The translations under genes were made by a program, and so were the position numbers. Below, one piece after another: positions 54,149 to 64,000 of a stretch of DNA of 64,000 nt (positions are counted from its first letter, which is position 1; each line of letters starts with the position of its first letter). Below the pieces are notes generated by a model. The model was not told the DNA's origin. It ran no database searches and worked only from the letters and a program-made list of their open reading frames with translations. Where the stretch lies: the NCBI RefSeq assembly GCF_007993865.1, contig NZ_VIUH01000003.1, positions 186,001 through 250,000 of the forward strand. The letters are read 5' to 3'. The DNA is from Pseudomonas sp. SJZ079. Lineage in GTDB: Bacteria; Pseudomonadota; Gammaproteobacteria; Pseudomonadales; Pseudomonadaceae.

Positions 54149-55165
54149 TTAGAGATGCAGGATCAAGGTCTTCAGTGGCGGCTGGCCGTCGCGCGAGGGG
54201 AAGTCCGTGGCTGGCGCCAGAACCTGGCACTCACGCACGGGTCGCCCGAGTTTGCTGGCGCAGCGCAGCACCTGTTCGCGCCAGTCGGCCAGGCCGACTT
54301 TCGCCAGGTTGTTGCAGCAGATCAGCACGCCACCCTCGGCGGTGGCGAGCAGTGCCGGTTTGAGCAGGCTCTGGTAGTCGCGCAGCAAGTCGACGGTGCC
54401 GAAGGCGCTCTTGGCCCAGGCGGGGGGGTCGAGAAACACCAGATCGAACTGTTGCGGCTCCACGCGCGGATAACTGGGCAATTTTTGCCCGCGGCGCTGG
54501 GCAATTGGTAGCCCGGCCAGTTGCCGGATCGCCGGGAAATAGTCCGACTGGATGAAGTGCATCGGTGCCAACTCTGGGTTGAGTGCGCCATTCTCGCGGC
54601 CGACCGCCAGGTTGCCCTCGGCGAAGTCCAGGTTGAGCACCTCAGTCGCGCCACCGGCTGCGGCGCTGAGGCCGATACCGCAGGTGTAGGCGAACAGATT
54701 GAGCACGCGTTTACCGGCGCTGTGCGCTTTTACCCAGCCACGGGCGTTGCGCAGGTCGAGAAACAGCAGCGGGTCCTGGCCGGCATGGCGACCACGCACG
54801 CGATAGTTGAGGCCCCATTCATGCCCAATCAAATCGGCCAGCGCGGCGGGTTCGGCTGGGTAGATGGGATCCTGGCGGTCGATCCGCGAGTTGCCCTGGG
54901 AACGGTCGTTGTACACCAGCAATAAGGCCGCCCCCAGCGCTTCGGCGCACTGGTTGGCCAGCTGCAGCAGCTCATCGCGGGGCAGGCTGTGGTGAAAACT
55001 CTGCACCAGCAATTGCGGGCCATAGCGGTCTATGGTCAAGCCGCCGGCACCTTCCTGGCTGCCGTGGAACAGGCGGTAGCAGTCGGTGCCTTGCTGATGC
55101 AGTTCATCCAGCAGGGCTTGGCGATTGTGCAGGGCGGCGCGCAGCGCCTGGTCGAGAGCAGGCAT
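54149..55165 (-). CDS. COG1092-type SAM-dependent methyltransferase (RlmI-like)
   Basis: A 338-residue Rossmann methyltransferase. It shows RVLNLFAYTCGIGLSAAAGGA (SAM motif I), DFAEGNL, then LVFLDPPAWAKSAFG, the DPPxF/W-type motif of rRNA m5C/m2G enzymes such as RlmI/RlmK. The N-terminal part (GLTIDRYGPQLLVQSF) is typical of this group, but I see no complete PUA domain. The target is probably 23S rRNA; the exact nucleotide cannot be given. Confidence 0.8.
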   Translation of the reverse strand: MPALDQALRAALHNRQALLDELHQQGTDCYRLFHGSQEGAGGLTIDRYGPQLLVQSFHHSLPRDELLQLANQCAEALGAALLLVYNDRSQGNSRIDRQDPIYPAEPAALADLIGHEWGLNYRVRGRHAGQDPLLFLDLRNARGWVKAHSAGKRVLNLFAYTCGIGLSAAAGGATEVLNLDFAEGNLAVGRENGALNPELAPMHFIQSDYFPAIRQLAGLPIAQRRGQKLPSYPRVEPQQFDLVFLDPPAWAKSAFGTVDLLRDYQSLLKPALLATAEGGVLICCNNLAKVGLADWREQVLRCASKLGRPVRECQVLAPATDFPSRDGQPPLKTLILHL

Positions 55166-55209
55166 GCGCGGCGACTCGGAAAAAGAGGGACGCGCAGTCT
55201 AGCAAGAAA

Positions 55210-55245
55210 AACGCCGGCGCCTGCTCTCGCAGCGGTGCCGGCGTT
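55210..55245 (-). terminator. Terminator on the minus strand, original end of the acetyltransferase transcript
   Basis: Read on the minus strand, AACGCCGGC and GCCGGCGTT form a stem followed by TTTCTT. It lies beyond the MITE-like element at 55359-55615, so that element separates the acetyl-CoA acetyltransferase gene from this terminator. Confidence 0.75.
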
Positions 55246-55358
55246 CAGCCGTTAGCACTGTTTGTCCAGTGCTCGTAGTAGCGAGGCGGCGGCGCGCAGG
55301 CAGTAGATCGACTACGGCAAGCGACGCCGAGGCAGCTAGTGCGAGTGCCAGGCGTCAG

Positions 55359-55615
55359 CAGGCCGTTGAAAAATGTAGCGAGCGATGGCTAGGCAAGGCG
55401 AAATCAGCCGCAACGCAGCGAAGCGGAGTAACAGCCGGAGGCTGGCCCGCAGGGTGAGCGTAGCGAATCAAAAGCGCAGTGTACGAGTTGTACATGAGCA
55501 TTTGATTCGCTTCGCTCACCCCTTCGGGGCCGCGCTAAAGCGCGTTCAACGCGGCGCTTTTGTGAGGCTGATTTCAACGCCGCATAGCCGAGCGCAGTAG
55601 TTTTTCAACGGCCTG
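55359..55615. mobile_element. MITE-like element, long copy, at the stop codon of the acetyltransferase gene
   Basis: The 15-bp ends CAGGCCGTTGAAAAA are perfect inverted repeats. The flanking bases are TCAG (left, mutated) and TTAG (right, 55616-55619), the latter being the TAA stop of the gene at 55616. Most of the 257 bp folds as one long imperfect hairpin around TGTAC-GAGTT-GTACA. It shares its two outer parts and the centre with the element at 61076-61213 but has symmetric extra arms (TGAGCGTAGCGAATCAAA and its complement). No transposase is present. Confidence 0.8.
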
Positions 55616-56797
55616 TTAGTCGCGTTCGATGGCCAGGGCCACGCCCTGACCGCCGCCGATGCACAGGGTGGCCAGACCTTTCTTGGCGTCGCGCTTGATC
55701 ATCTCGTGCAGCAGGGTCACCAGCACCCGGCAGCCGGAGGCGCCGATCGGGTGGCCGAGGGCGATGGCACCGCCGTTGACGTTGACCTTGCTGGCATCCC
55801 AGCCCAGCTCCTGGCCGACCGCCAACGCCTGGGCGGCGAAGGCTTCGTTGGCTTCGATCAGCTCGAGCTCACTCAACTGCCAGCCGGCCTTGTCCAGGCA
55901 GCGACGGGTCGCCGAGACCGGACCGATGCCCATGATCGCCGGGTCGACGCCGGCATTGGCGTAACCGGCGATCCGCGCCAGCACCGGCAGGCCGAGGGCC
56001 TTGGCCTTGCTCGCGCTCATCAGCAGCACCGCGGCGGCGCCATCGTTGAGGCTGGAGGCATTGCCGGCGGTGACGCTGCCGTCCTGCTTGAACGCCGGCT
56101 TGAGCTTGGCCAATGATTCGGCGGTGGTACTGGCGCGCGGCTGTTCGTCGCTGGCGAAGGCGACGGGTTCGCCCTTGCGTTGGGGAATCAGGATCGGGGT
56201 GATTTCGTCGGCGAAGCGCCCGCCCTCGATGGCCGCGCAGGCTTTCTGCTGCGAGGCGGCGGCGAAGGCATCCTGGGCTTCACGGCTGATGGCGTACTTG
56301 TCCACCAGGTTCTCGGCGGTGATGCCCATGTGGTAATCGTTGAAGGCGTCCCACAGGCCATCTTCGATCATGCTGTCGAGCACTTTGCCGTGGCCCATGC
56401 GCAGGCCGGTGCGGGCGCCGGGCATGACGTAGGGGGCCAGGCTCATGTTCTCCATGCCGCCGGCGATGATCACCTCGGCATCGCCGCAGCGGATGGCCTG
56501 GGCGCCCAGGTGCAGGGCTTTGAGGCCCGAGCCGCAGACCTTGTTGAGGGTCAGGGCCGGCACCGCATGCGGCAGGCCGGCCTTGATCGCGGCCTGGCGC
56601 GCGGGGTTCTGCCCGGCGCCGGCGGTGAGCACGTGACCGAGGATCACTTCGTCGACCTCGGCGCCATTCAGGCCGGTTTGCTCGAGCAGGCGGCGGATCA
56701 CCGCGGCGCCCAGTTCGACTGCCGGGATGCCGGCCAGCGCGCCCTGGAAACTGCCGATGGCGGTGCGGGTGGCGGCGACAATGACGACTTCTTGCAT
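55616..56797 (-). CDS. Acetyl-CoA C-acetyltransferase (thiolase)
   Basis: A 393-residue biosynthetic/degradative thiolase that interconverts two acetyl-CoA and acetoacetyl-CoA. Cys88 is the acyl-enzyme nucleophile (NKVCGSG). The His of [16 protein letters not shown] and the Cys of TLCIGGGQG complete the catalytic set. The length and the [10 protein letters not shown] block favour the AtoB/PhaA type over the FadA type. It stands upstream of the methyltransferase on the same strand. The stop codon coincides with the target site of the MITE-like element. Confidence 0.92.
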   Translation of the reverse strand: MQEVVIVAATRTAIGSFQGALAGIPAVELGAAVIRRLLEQTGLNGAEVDEVILGHVLTAGAGQNPARQAAIKAGLPHAVPALTLNKVCGSGLKALHLGAQAIRCGDAEVIIAGGMENMSLAPYVMPGARTGLRMGHGKVLDSMIEDGLWDAFNDYHMGITAENLVDKYAISREAQDAFAAASQQKACAAIEGGRFADEITPILIPQRKGEPVAFASDEQPRASTTAESLAKLKPAFKQDGSVTAGNASSLNDGAAAVLLMSASKAKALGLPVLARIAGYANAGVDPAIMGIGPVSATRRCLDKAGWQLSELELIEANEAFAAQALAVGQELGWDASKVNVNGGAIALGHPIGASGCRVLVTLLHEMIKRDAKKGLATLCIGGGQGVALAIERD

Positions 56798-57141
56798 GAT
56801 TCGATCCTCACGAGTGAAAGGCGCGGTAGGCCGCGAAGGCCATTATGGTGGCACAGGGGCTTTGCCCGCGGCCACCCCGTGAAACCCGTACGGTCAGCCA
56901 GCTAGTGGTGGCCCTATGCAAGCAGGCACGCTAGGGAACGCCTCGTTATGCGATCCGGTGAGGGCAGGCGACTCGGCTTGTAATGGCAGGGGTGGTTTTG
57001 TCGCCCCATACTTGCCGGTTCGTGGTACTCGGGGTGAACAGCACAGCGCCTCGTCAGGGATGACGAGGCGCTGACGGCGTTGGGGGCCGCCTGCGCAGCA
57101 TCACCCGGGCAACACGGCGCGTGTGCCCGGGTGTGCCGCCT
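56798..57141. other. Intergenic region with acs hairpin
   Basis: This 344-bp region between the thiolase gene and acs holds the perfect inverted repeat 57044-57073 (CAGCGCCTCGTCA-GGGA-TGACGAGGCGCTG), 69 bp after the acs stop on the minus strand. It is probably the end of acs transcription, although no T run follows. The remaining bases should hold the thiolase promoter; I see no gene. Confidence 0.6.
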
Positions 57142-59079
<1,938 letters not shown>

Positions 59080-59300
59080 GGCGGGGCCTTCTTGTTGTGT
59101 GTCCGCGATGCCCGTAAGGGTAGCACCCAAGTCGCTGTCTGATTCAAGTGCTGGCGGGTGGTTTTAGCGAGTGCGCAGGATCGCCGCCGCGCCTGCGCAG
59201 GACGCAGGTCGCTGTCGCGCCGCAAGGCCAGCAAGTAGGCGGTGTAACAGTGGTGGATGGGTCGTGCTACCTGGCGCATGCCGGGTAGCGCGTGGGGCGC

Positions 59301-60965
59301 TTAGCCGCGATGGCGACCGCGGAAATAGTCGATCAACCCCTGGGTGGAGGGGTCTTCCGCCGGCTGCTGCTCATCGCCGGTGAGGCGTTGGTACACCCCC
59401 TTGCCCAGCTCCTTACCCAGTTCGACGCCCCACTGGTCGAAGGCGTTGATGCCCCAGATCGCACTCTGTACGAACACCTTGTGTTCGTACATCGCGACCA
59501 GTGCCCCCAGGCGGCGCGGGCTGATGCGCTCGAGGACCAGGGTGTTGCTCGGGCGGTTGCCGGGAATCACCTTGTGCGGCGCGAGGAACTGCACCTGCTC
59601 TTCGTTCATACCCTTGGCGCGCAGCTCGGCTTCGGCTTCTGCGCGGCTCTTGCCCAGCATCAGGGCCTGACTCTGCGACAGACAGTTGGCGTACAGCCAT
59701 TGGTGGTGGTCGGCGACCGGGTTGTAGCTGACCACCGGCACGATAAAGTCCGCCGGAATCAGCTGGGTGCCCTGGTGCAATAATTGGTGGTACGCGTGCT
59801 GGCCGTTGCAACCGACCCCGCCCCAGATCACCGGGCCGGTCGCGCAATCCACCGGGCTGCCGTCCTGCCGCACGCGCTTGCCGTTGGACTCCATGTCCAG
59901 TTGCTGCAGGTGTTTGGTGATATTGCGCAGGTAATGATCGTACGGCAGGATCGCCTGACTCTGCGCGTCCCAGAAATTGCCGTACCAGATGCCCAGCAGC
60001 GCCAGCAGCACCGGCATGTTGCGCTCGAACGGTGCGCTCTGGAAATGCTCATCCATGCTGTAGGCACCGGACAACAGCTCCTTGAAGTTGGACATGCCGA
60101 TGGACATGGCGATCGGTAAGCCGATGGCCGACCACAGCGAATACCGCCCGCCGACCCAGTCCCACATGGGGAAGATGTTTTCTTCGTGGATGCCGAACGC
60201 GACCGCCGCCTCGCGATTGCTCGACACCGCAATAAAGTGCCGATACAGCTGCGCTTCGGAGCCGCCCTGGGCCAGGTACCAGCGGCGTGCGGCCTGGGCA
60301 TTCTTCAGGGTTTCCAGGGTGCTGAAGGATTTCGACGAGACGATGAACAGTGTGGTTTCCGCACGCAGCTTGGCCGACAGTTCATGGAACTCGCTGCCAT
60401 CGATATTGGCCAGGTAATGGCAGCGCACACCGCGTTGGGCGAATGGCAGCAGCGCTTCGGAGACTAGTTGCGGACCGAGAAACGAGCCGCCGATGCCGAT
60501 ATTCACCACGTCGGTGATGGGTTTTTCAGTGTAGCCGCGCCACAAGCCATCGTGGATGCTGCCGACCAGTTCGGTCATCTGCTGCAGCACCCGCTGCACT
60601 TCCGGCATCACATCGACGCCATCGACCAGGACCTTGTCGCCGATGGGACGGCGCAGGGCGGTATGCAGCGCCGGACGCGCTTCCGATGCATTGATCGGCT
60701 CGCCATCGAACAGGGCGCGAATCGACTGGGCCAAGCCGGTTTCTTGCGCCAAGTTGACCAGAAGTTCGCGCGTCTCCTGGTTAATCAGGTTTTTCGAGTA
60801 GTCGAGAAATATCCCACAGCTGCTTAGCGACAGTTTGCTGAAGCGCTCTGGATCGGTGCAGAACGCTTCGCGCATGTTGAAGTTCTGCAAGCTGGCTCGA
60901 TGAGTTTGCAGGGCCTGCCAAGCGGGCAGGGCAGTGACATCGAGCGGGTGCTGGTAGTACGCCAT
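59301..60965 (-). CDS. pgi: Glucose-6-phosphate isomerase
   Basis: A 554-residue enzyme interconverting glucose-6-P and fructose-6-P. Family motifs are [60 protein letters not shown] and WGVELGK with the final catalytic Lys. It lies between acs and panD on the minus strand; the MITE-like element and a terminator lie between it and panD. Confidence 0.97.
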   Translation of the reverse strand: MAYYQHPLDVTALPAWQALQTHRASLQNFNMREAFCTDPERFSKLSLSSCGIFLDYSKNLINQETRELLVNLAQETGLAQSIRALFDGEPINASEARPALHTALRRPIGDKVLVDGVDVMPEVQRVLQQMTELVGSIHDGLWRGYTEKPITDVVNIGIGGSFLGPQLVSEALLPFAQRGVRCHYLANIDGSEFHELSAKLRAETTLFIVSSKSFSTLETLKNAQAARRWYLAQGGSEAQLYRHFIAVSSNREAAVAFGIHEENIFPMWDWVGGRYSLWSAIGLPIAMSIGMSNFKELLSGAYSMDEHFQSAPFERNMPVLLALLGIWYGNFWDAQSQAILPYDHYLRNITKHLQQLDMESNGKRVRQDGSPVDCATGPVIWGGVGCNGQHAYHQLLHQGTQLIPADFIVPVVSYNPVADHHQWLYANCLSQSQALMLGKSRAEAEAELRAKGMNEEQVQFLAPHKVIPGNRPSNTLVLERISPRRLGALVAMYEHKVFVQSAIWGINAFDQWGVELGKELGKGVYQRLTGDEQQPAEDPSTQGLIDYFRGRHRG

Positions 60966-61012
60966 ATGCGGAGGCTTCCTTGTGCGGGTGCATGCTTAAA
61001 AAACGGGGCAAT

Positions 61013-61045
61013 AAAAAGCCCGCAACGCTGCTTGTGTACCGGGCT
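61013..61045 (-). terminator. Terminator between panD and pgi (minus strand)
   Basis: Read on the minus strand, AGCCCG and CGGGCT form a stem with a long loop followed by TTTTTA. It is probably the original end of the panBCD transcript, now separated from panD by the MITE-like element. Confidence 0.65.
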
Positions 61046-61075
61046 GTTAGTGTAGCGGCCTGGGTACAGGATTAG

Positions 61076-61213
61076 CAGGCCGTCGAAAATGTAGCGAGCG
61101 AAGGCTAGGCAAGGCGAAATCAGTCGAAAAAGCGCAGTGTACGAGTTGTACATGAGCATTTGAGGCTGATTTCAACGCCGCATAGCCGAGCGCAGTAGTT
61201 TTTCAACGGCCTG
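61076..61213. mobile_element. MITE-like element, short copy, at the stop codon of panD
   Basis: The 138-bp element has ends CAGGCCGTCGAAAA and TTTTTCAACGGCCTG, and perfect 4-bp flanks TTAG (61072-61075 and 61214-61217). The right flank is the TAA stop of panD. Its outer parts and central TGTAC-GAGTT-GTACA palindrome are nearly identical to the element at 55359-55615, but the intervening arms are absent. It folds as a long imperfect hairpin and encodes nothing. Confidence 0.85.
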
Positions 61214-61594
61214 TTAGGCAACCTGCAGGGGGATGGCGTTGCTGGTGTGGCTCAACTCGTTGCCCGGTGCCATGTACAGCATGCGCGGTTTGAAGTTGAG
61301 CAGGTCGGCCTCGCTGTAGTGGGCGTAGGCGCAAATGATCACGCGGTCGCCAACCCCGGCCTTGTGCGCGGCCGCGCCGTTCACCGAAATCATCCGCGAG
61401 CCGGCTTCGCCACGAATCGCGTAAGTGGTGAAGCGCTCGCCATTGTCGATGTTGTAGATCTGGATCTGCTCATATTCCTGGATGCCGGACAGGTCCAGCC
61501 ATTCCCCGTCGATGGCACAGGAGCCCTCGTAATCGAGCACTGCATGAGTGACTTCGGCGCGGTGCAGCTTGGCTTTGAGCATGATGGCGTGCAT
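61214..61594 (-). CDS. panD: Aspartate 1-decarboxylase
   Basis: A 126-residue pyruvoyl enzyme that makes beta-alanine for pantothenate. The self-cleavage site is Gly24-Ser25 in DYEGSCAID, and Ser25 becomes the pyruvoyl group. Other marks are [10 protein letters not shown] and [25 protein letters not shown] 61594 with AAGGA upstream fits the family length. It is the last gene of panB-panC-panD, 80 bp after panC. Confidence 0.97.
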   Translation of the reverse strand: MHAIMLKAKLHRAEVTHAVLDYEGSCAIDGEWLDLSGIQEYEQIQIYNIDNGERFTTYAIRGEAGSRMISVNGAAAHKAGVGDRVIICAYAHYSEADLLNFKPRMLYMAPGNELSHTSNAIPLQVA

Positions 61595-61674
61595 GGCTTT
61601 TCCTTGGAGGTCCACAAACGGCGGATGAAGTGTGCCCTGGGTGATAACAGCGCAGTAAGGGCACAAGCAGTCGG

Positions 61675-62535
61675 TTAAGTCGCGGCGTCGAGGTCGAACG
61701 CCAGGTTATCGATCAAGCGGGTGTTGCCAATAAAAGCGGCAGCCAGAACGACCAGTTGGCGATCCGCCGGGCTGGCCACTCGCAAGCTGTTCGTCTCGCG
61801 AATTTCCAGGTAGTCCGGGCGAAATCCGGCGTCGCGTTGTTGCTGTTGTGCGGCCGCGATCAGCGTGGCGAAGTCACGCTCGCCGCTGCGAATCGCCGAG
61901 GCAATCTGCTGCAGGCTGCGATACAGCGCCGGCGCCGCACTGCGTTGTTGTTCCGTCAAGTAACCGTTACGTGAGGACAATGCCAAGCCATCTTCGGCGC
62001 GCACGGTCGGCTCGCCGATAATCTGCACGGGCATGTTCAGATCACGCACCAGGGTACGAATCACCGCCAGTTGCTGGAAGTCCTTCTGGCCGAAGACGGC
62101 TAGATCCGGCTGCACTATGTTGAACAGCTTGGTCACCACAGTGGCGACCCCGTCGAAATGGCCGGGGCGACTGGCACCGCACAGTCCTTCGGCGACGCCT
62201 TGCACGCAGACGCGGGTTTGGCCGGCCATGCCGCCGGGATACATTTCGTCGACATCCGGGGTGAACAGCAAGTGACAACCGGCCTCGAACAGTTTTTTCT
62301 GATCCGCGGCGAGGGTGCGCGGGTAGGTGCCAAGGTCTTCGGTGGGGCCGAACTGCAGCGGATTGACGAAGATACTGGCGACCACGAAGTCGGTACGCTG
62401 GGCGGCTTTGGTCACCAAGGCTGCATGCCCGGCATGCAGGTTGCCCATGGTCGGCACGAAACCTATCTGCTTGCCTTCGGCGCGGGCCTGGGCGACAGCG
62501 GCATGCAGTTCGCGGATGGTTTTAACCGTGTTCAT
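61675..62535 (-). CDS. panC: Pantothenate synthetase
   Basis: A 286-residue ATP-dependent ligase joining pantoate and beta-alanine. The HIGH-like ATP site is [26 protein letters not shown] and ALSSRNGYL are family motifs. It overlaps panB by four bases (ATGA), so translation is coupled. Confidence 0.97.
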   Translation of the reverse strand: MNTVKTIRELHAAVAQARAEGKQIGFVPTMGNLHAGHAALVTKAAQRTDFVVASIFVNPLQFGPTEDLGTYPRTLAADQKKLFEAGCHLLFTPDVDEMYPGGMAGQTRVCVQGVAEGLCGASRPGHFDGVATVVTKLFNIVQPDLAVFGQKDFQQLAVIRTLVRDLNMPVQIIGEPTVRAEDGLALSSRNGYLTEQQRSAAPALYRSLQQIASAIRSGERDFATLIAAAQQQQRDAGFRPDYLEIRETNSLRVASPADRQLVVLAAAFIGNTRLIDNLAFDLDAAT

Positions 62536-63332
62536 GCAGAAAACCCGTGTTCGGCTGCGGGAAAACTCTGGTCTTTGACCGCTTTGACGTAAGCGCTGAG
62601 CGCCGTCTGGATGCTGCTCTGGCCAGCCATGAAGTTTTTCACGAACTTCGGCGTGCGGCCACTCAGGGACAGGCCGAGCATGTCGTGCAGCACCAGTACC
62701 TGACCGTCGGTGGCGTTACCCGCACCGATGCCAATGACCGGGATATGCACCGCCTGGCTGATCTCGGCGGCCAGTTCACTGGGCACGCATTCGAGCAGCA
62801 GCATGGCGGCGCCGGCTTGTTCCAGGGCCATGGCGTCGGCGCGCATTTGCCGTGCCTGAGCCTCCTGGCGTCCCTGGACTTTATAGCCGCCAAGGATATT
62901 CACCGCTTGCGGGGTCAGGCCCAGGTGGGCACAGACCGGCACGCCGCGCTCGGCCAGCAGGCGAATAGGTTCAGCCAACCAGGCTGCGCCTTCCAGCTTG
63001 ACCATGTGCGCGCCCGCCTGCATCAGCGCGGCGCAGTTGTGCAGGGCTTGTTCGGTGGTGGCATAGGCCATGAAGGGCAGGTCGGCGAGGATCAACGCGC
63101 CCTGGTTGCCGCGCTTGACGCTGGCGACGTGGTAGGCCATGTCGCCAAGGCTGACCGGCAGGGTGCTGTCATGCCCTTGCAGAACCATGCCGAGGGAGTC
63201 GCCGACCAGCAACACGTCGACGCCCGCCTGGCAGGCGGCTTGGGCGAAGGTGGCGTCATAGCAGGTCAGCATGGCGATTTTTTCGCCGCTCTGCTTGAGG
63301 CTTTGCAGGGTGGTCAGGGTAATTTCTGGCAT
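62532..63332 (-). CDS. panB: 3-methyl-2-oxobutanoate hydroxymethyltransferase
   Basis: A 266-residue TIM-barrel enzyme for the first step of pantoate synthesis. Marks are [30 protein letters not shown] (metal-site Asp), GDMAYHV and VKLEGA, plus [21 protein letters not shown] 63332 gives the family start PEITLTTLQ; the frame extends five codons upstream. It is the first gene of panB-panC-panD. Confidence 0.97.
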   Translation of the reverse strand: MPEITLTTLQSLKQSGEKIAMLTCYDATFAQAACQAGVDVLLVGDSLGMVLQGHDSTLPVSLGDMAYHVASVKRGNQGALILADLPFMAYATTEQALHNCAALMQAGAHMVKLEGAAWLAEPIRLLAERGVPVCAHLGLTPQAVNILGGYKVQGRQEAQARQMRADAMALEQAGAAMLLLECVPSELAAEISQAVHIPVIGIGAGNATDGQVLVLHDMLGLSLSGRTPKFVKNFMAGQSSIQTALSAYVKAVKDQSFPAAEHGFSA

Positions 63333-63610
63333 GAGAATCGTCCTCACTCAGGCATTCAGCAAGCAGGTAACCTGCTTCAATGTGGCCTGCATTGGCCTCG
63401 TTTTGCACCGGTGCTGGGCAACGGGACGCCTATAGTCCTGATGGGGGGGCTTGAAGTCAATTGCGGGTGTTACCGACTTGTTACTGACGTTACCGCCAAT
63501 CCCCGAGCCGGGCTGTTCTACGCCCCTGCTGAGGCCACTGATTTTTCGGCCGAAGCGGCACAGTGCGGTCGTTCATCGCGTGGCTAACGCCGCATGCGCC
63601 CACCCAGTGT

Positions 63611-64000
63611 TCAGACGGGTAGGCGCTCCAGTCCTGCGAAGGGACAAGCCGCGAGCAGTTCGCTGAGTGCCCGGCCGTCGGGCAAACGCAAGGCGGGCGC
63701 CAGCTCGGCCAGGGGGTACAAAACGAAGGCACGGGCATGCATATGGTAATGCGGGACTGTCAGGCGGGCTTGGTTCAGCAGGCGCTCGCCAAACAACAGA
63801 ATGTCCAGGTCGAGGGTGCGTGGTCCCCAGCGCTCGGCCTTGCGTTCGCGGCCTTGACTCAGCTCGATGGCTTGCAGGGCGTCGAGCAAGACCAGCGGCT
63901 CAAGCGCGCTATCCAGTGCGGCGACCGCGTTGACGTAGCGCGGTTGATCCGCAGGGCCGAGCGGGTCGCTGGCATAGAATGAGGAGCGGGCCAACAACTG
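63611..64000 (-). CDS. folK: 6-hydroxymethyl-7,8-dihydropterin pyrophosphokinase (5' end outside the window)
   Basis: The last 130 codons of HPPK are seen; the start is beyond the right edge. The signature RWGPRTLDLDILLFGE carries the pterin and Mg-binding Asp pair, followed by LTVPHYHMHARAFVLYPLAELAP. It supplies the pterin diphosphate used by FolP. It is upstream of panB on the same strand, the usual pcnB-folK-panB order, with a 278-bp gap in which I see no gene. Confidence 0.95.
   Translation of the reverse strand, partial: QLLARSSFYASDPLGPADQPRYVNAVAALDSALEPLVLLDALQAIELSQGRERKAERWGPRTLDLDILLFGERLLNQARLTVPHYHMHARAFVLYPLAELAPALRLPDGRALSELLAACPFAGLERLPV

Noticed and set aside
53063..54511. 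482-codon open frame antisense to the DUF748 gene and the methyltransferase gene
   Set aside because: It spans two real genes and an intergenic region; composition is typical of a shadow.

Overview
The window is Pseudomonas chromosome (Pseudomonadaceae; high GC, minus-strand tmRNA with tag ANDDNYGAQLAA, a Fur with only one of the usual cysteines). From roughly 10 kb to the end the gene order follows what I recall of the P. aeruginosa PAO1 block folK-panBCD-pgi-acs ... pnp-rpsO-truB-rbfA-infB-nusA-rimP ... carAB-dapB-dnaJ-dnaK-grpE-recN-fur-bamE ... smpB-lldR-lldP-lldD. The species cannot be fixed from the sequence alone.

Bases 1-5924 are the end of an integrated genomic island that uses the 3' end of ssrA (tmRNA, 5925-6312, minus strand) as its attachment site. 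The visible part carries the C-terminal part of a mobilization protein (LPD7-like region, linker, degenerate RepB-type primase-like domain), a small coiled-coil gene nested in its +1 frame (an arrangement like mobA/mobB/repB of RSF1010), and two paralogous tyrosine recombinases on the minus strand. A 9-6-9 inverted repeat lies between the recombinase gene and the tmRNA end. The island is the most accessory part of the window.

Bases 6.4-17.5 kb hold a membrane hybrid-less histidine kinase, two small related secreted proteins of unknown function, the lactate utilisation cluster (lldP-lldD-dld, with lldR divergent and a perfect LldR-type operator dyad between) and smpB, the protein partner of tmRNA. 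From 17.6 to 23 kb come an NSS-family Na+ symporter, ratA-rnfH, bamE, fur and recN (with a LexA-like box). grpE and dnaK each have a very good sigma-32 promoter; dnaJ, dapB, carAB, greA, a DUF4149 membrane protein, yhbY, rlmE, ftsH, folP, glmM, tpiA and secG follow.

From 39.7 to 48.8 kb lies the translation/RNA-decay cluster: tRNA-Leu(GAG), initiator tRNA-fMet, rimP-nusA-infB-rbfA-truB-rpsO-pnp. After it come a 263-bp MITE-like element with CTAG target duplication, a stress-type pair (BON-domain protein and CsbD-like protein) behind a predicted sigma-54 promoter, two DUF2845 paralogues, a DUF748/AsmA-like protein, a COG1092-type methyltransferase, an acetyl-CoA acetyltransferase, acs, pgi, panD, panC, panB and the 3' part of folK.

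The most unusual non-coding signal is a pair of related MITE-like elements (55359-55615 and 61076-61213). Both have CAGGCCGTTGAAAAA termini, and both sit at a YTAR target (CTAA on the coding strand) that is the stop codon of the gene upstream, between that gene and its own terminator. Most of the window is otherwise conserved housekeeping DNA.
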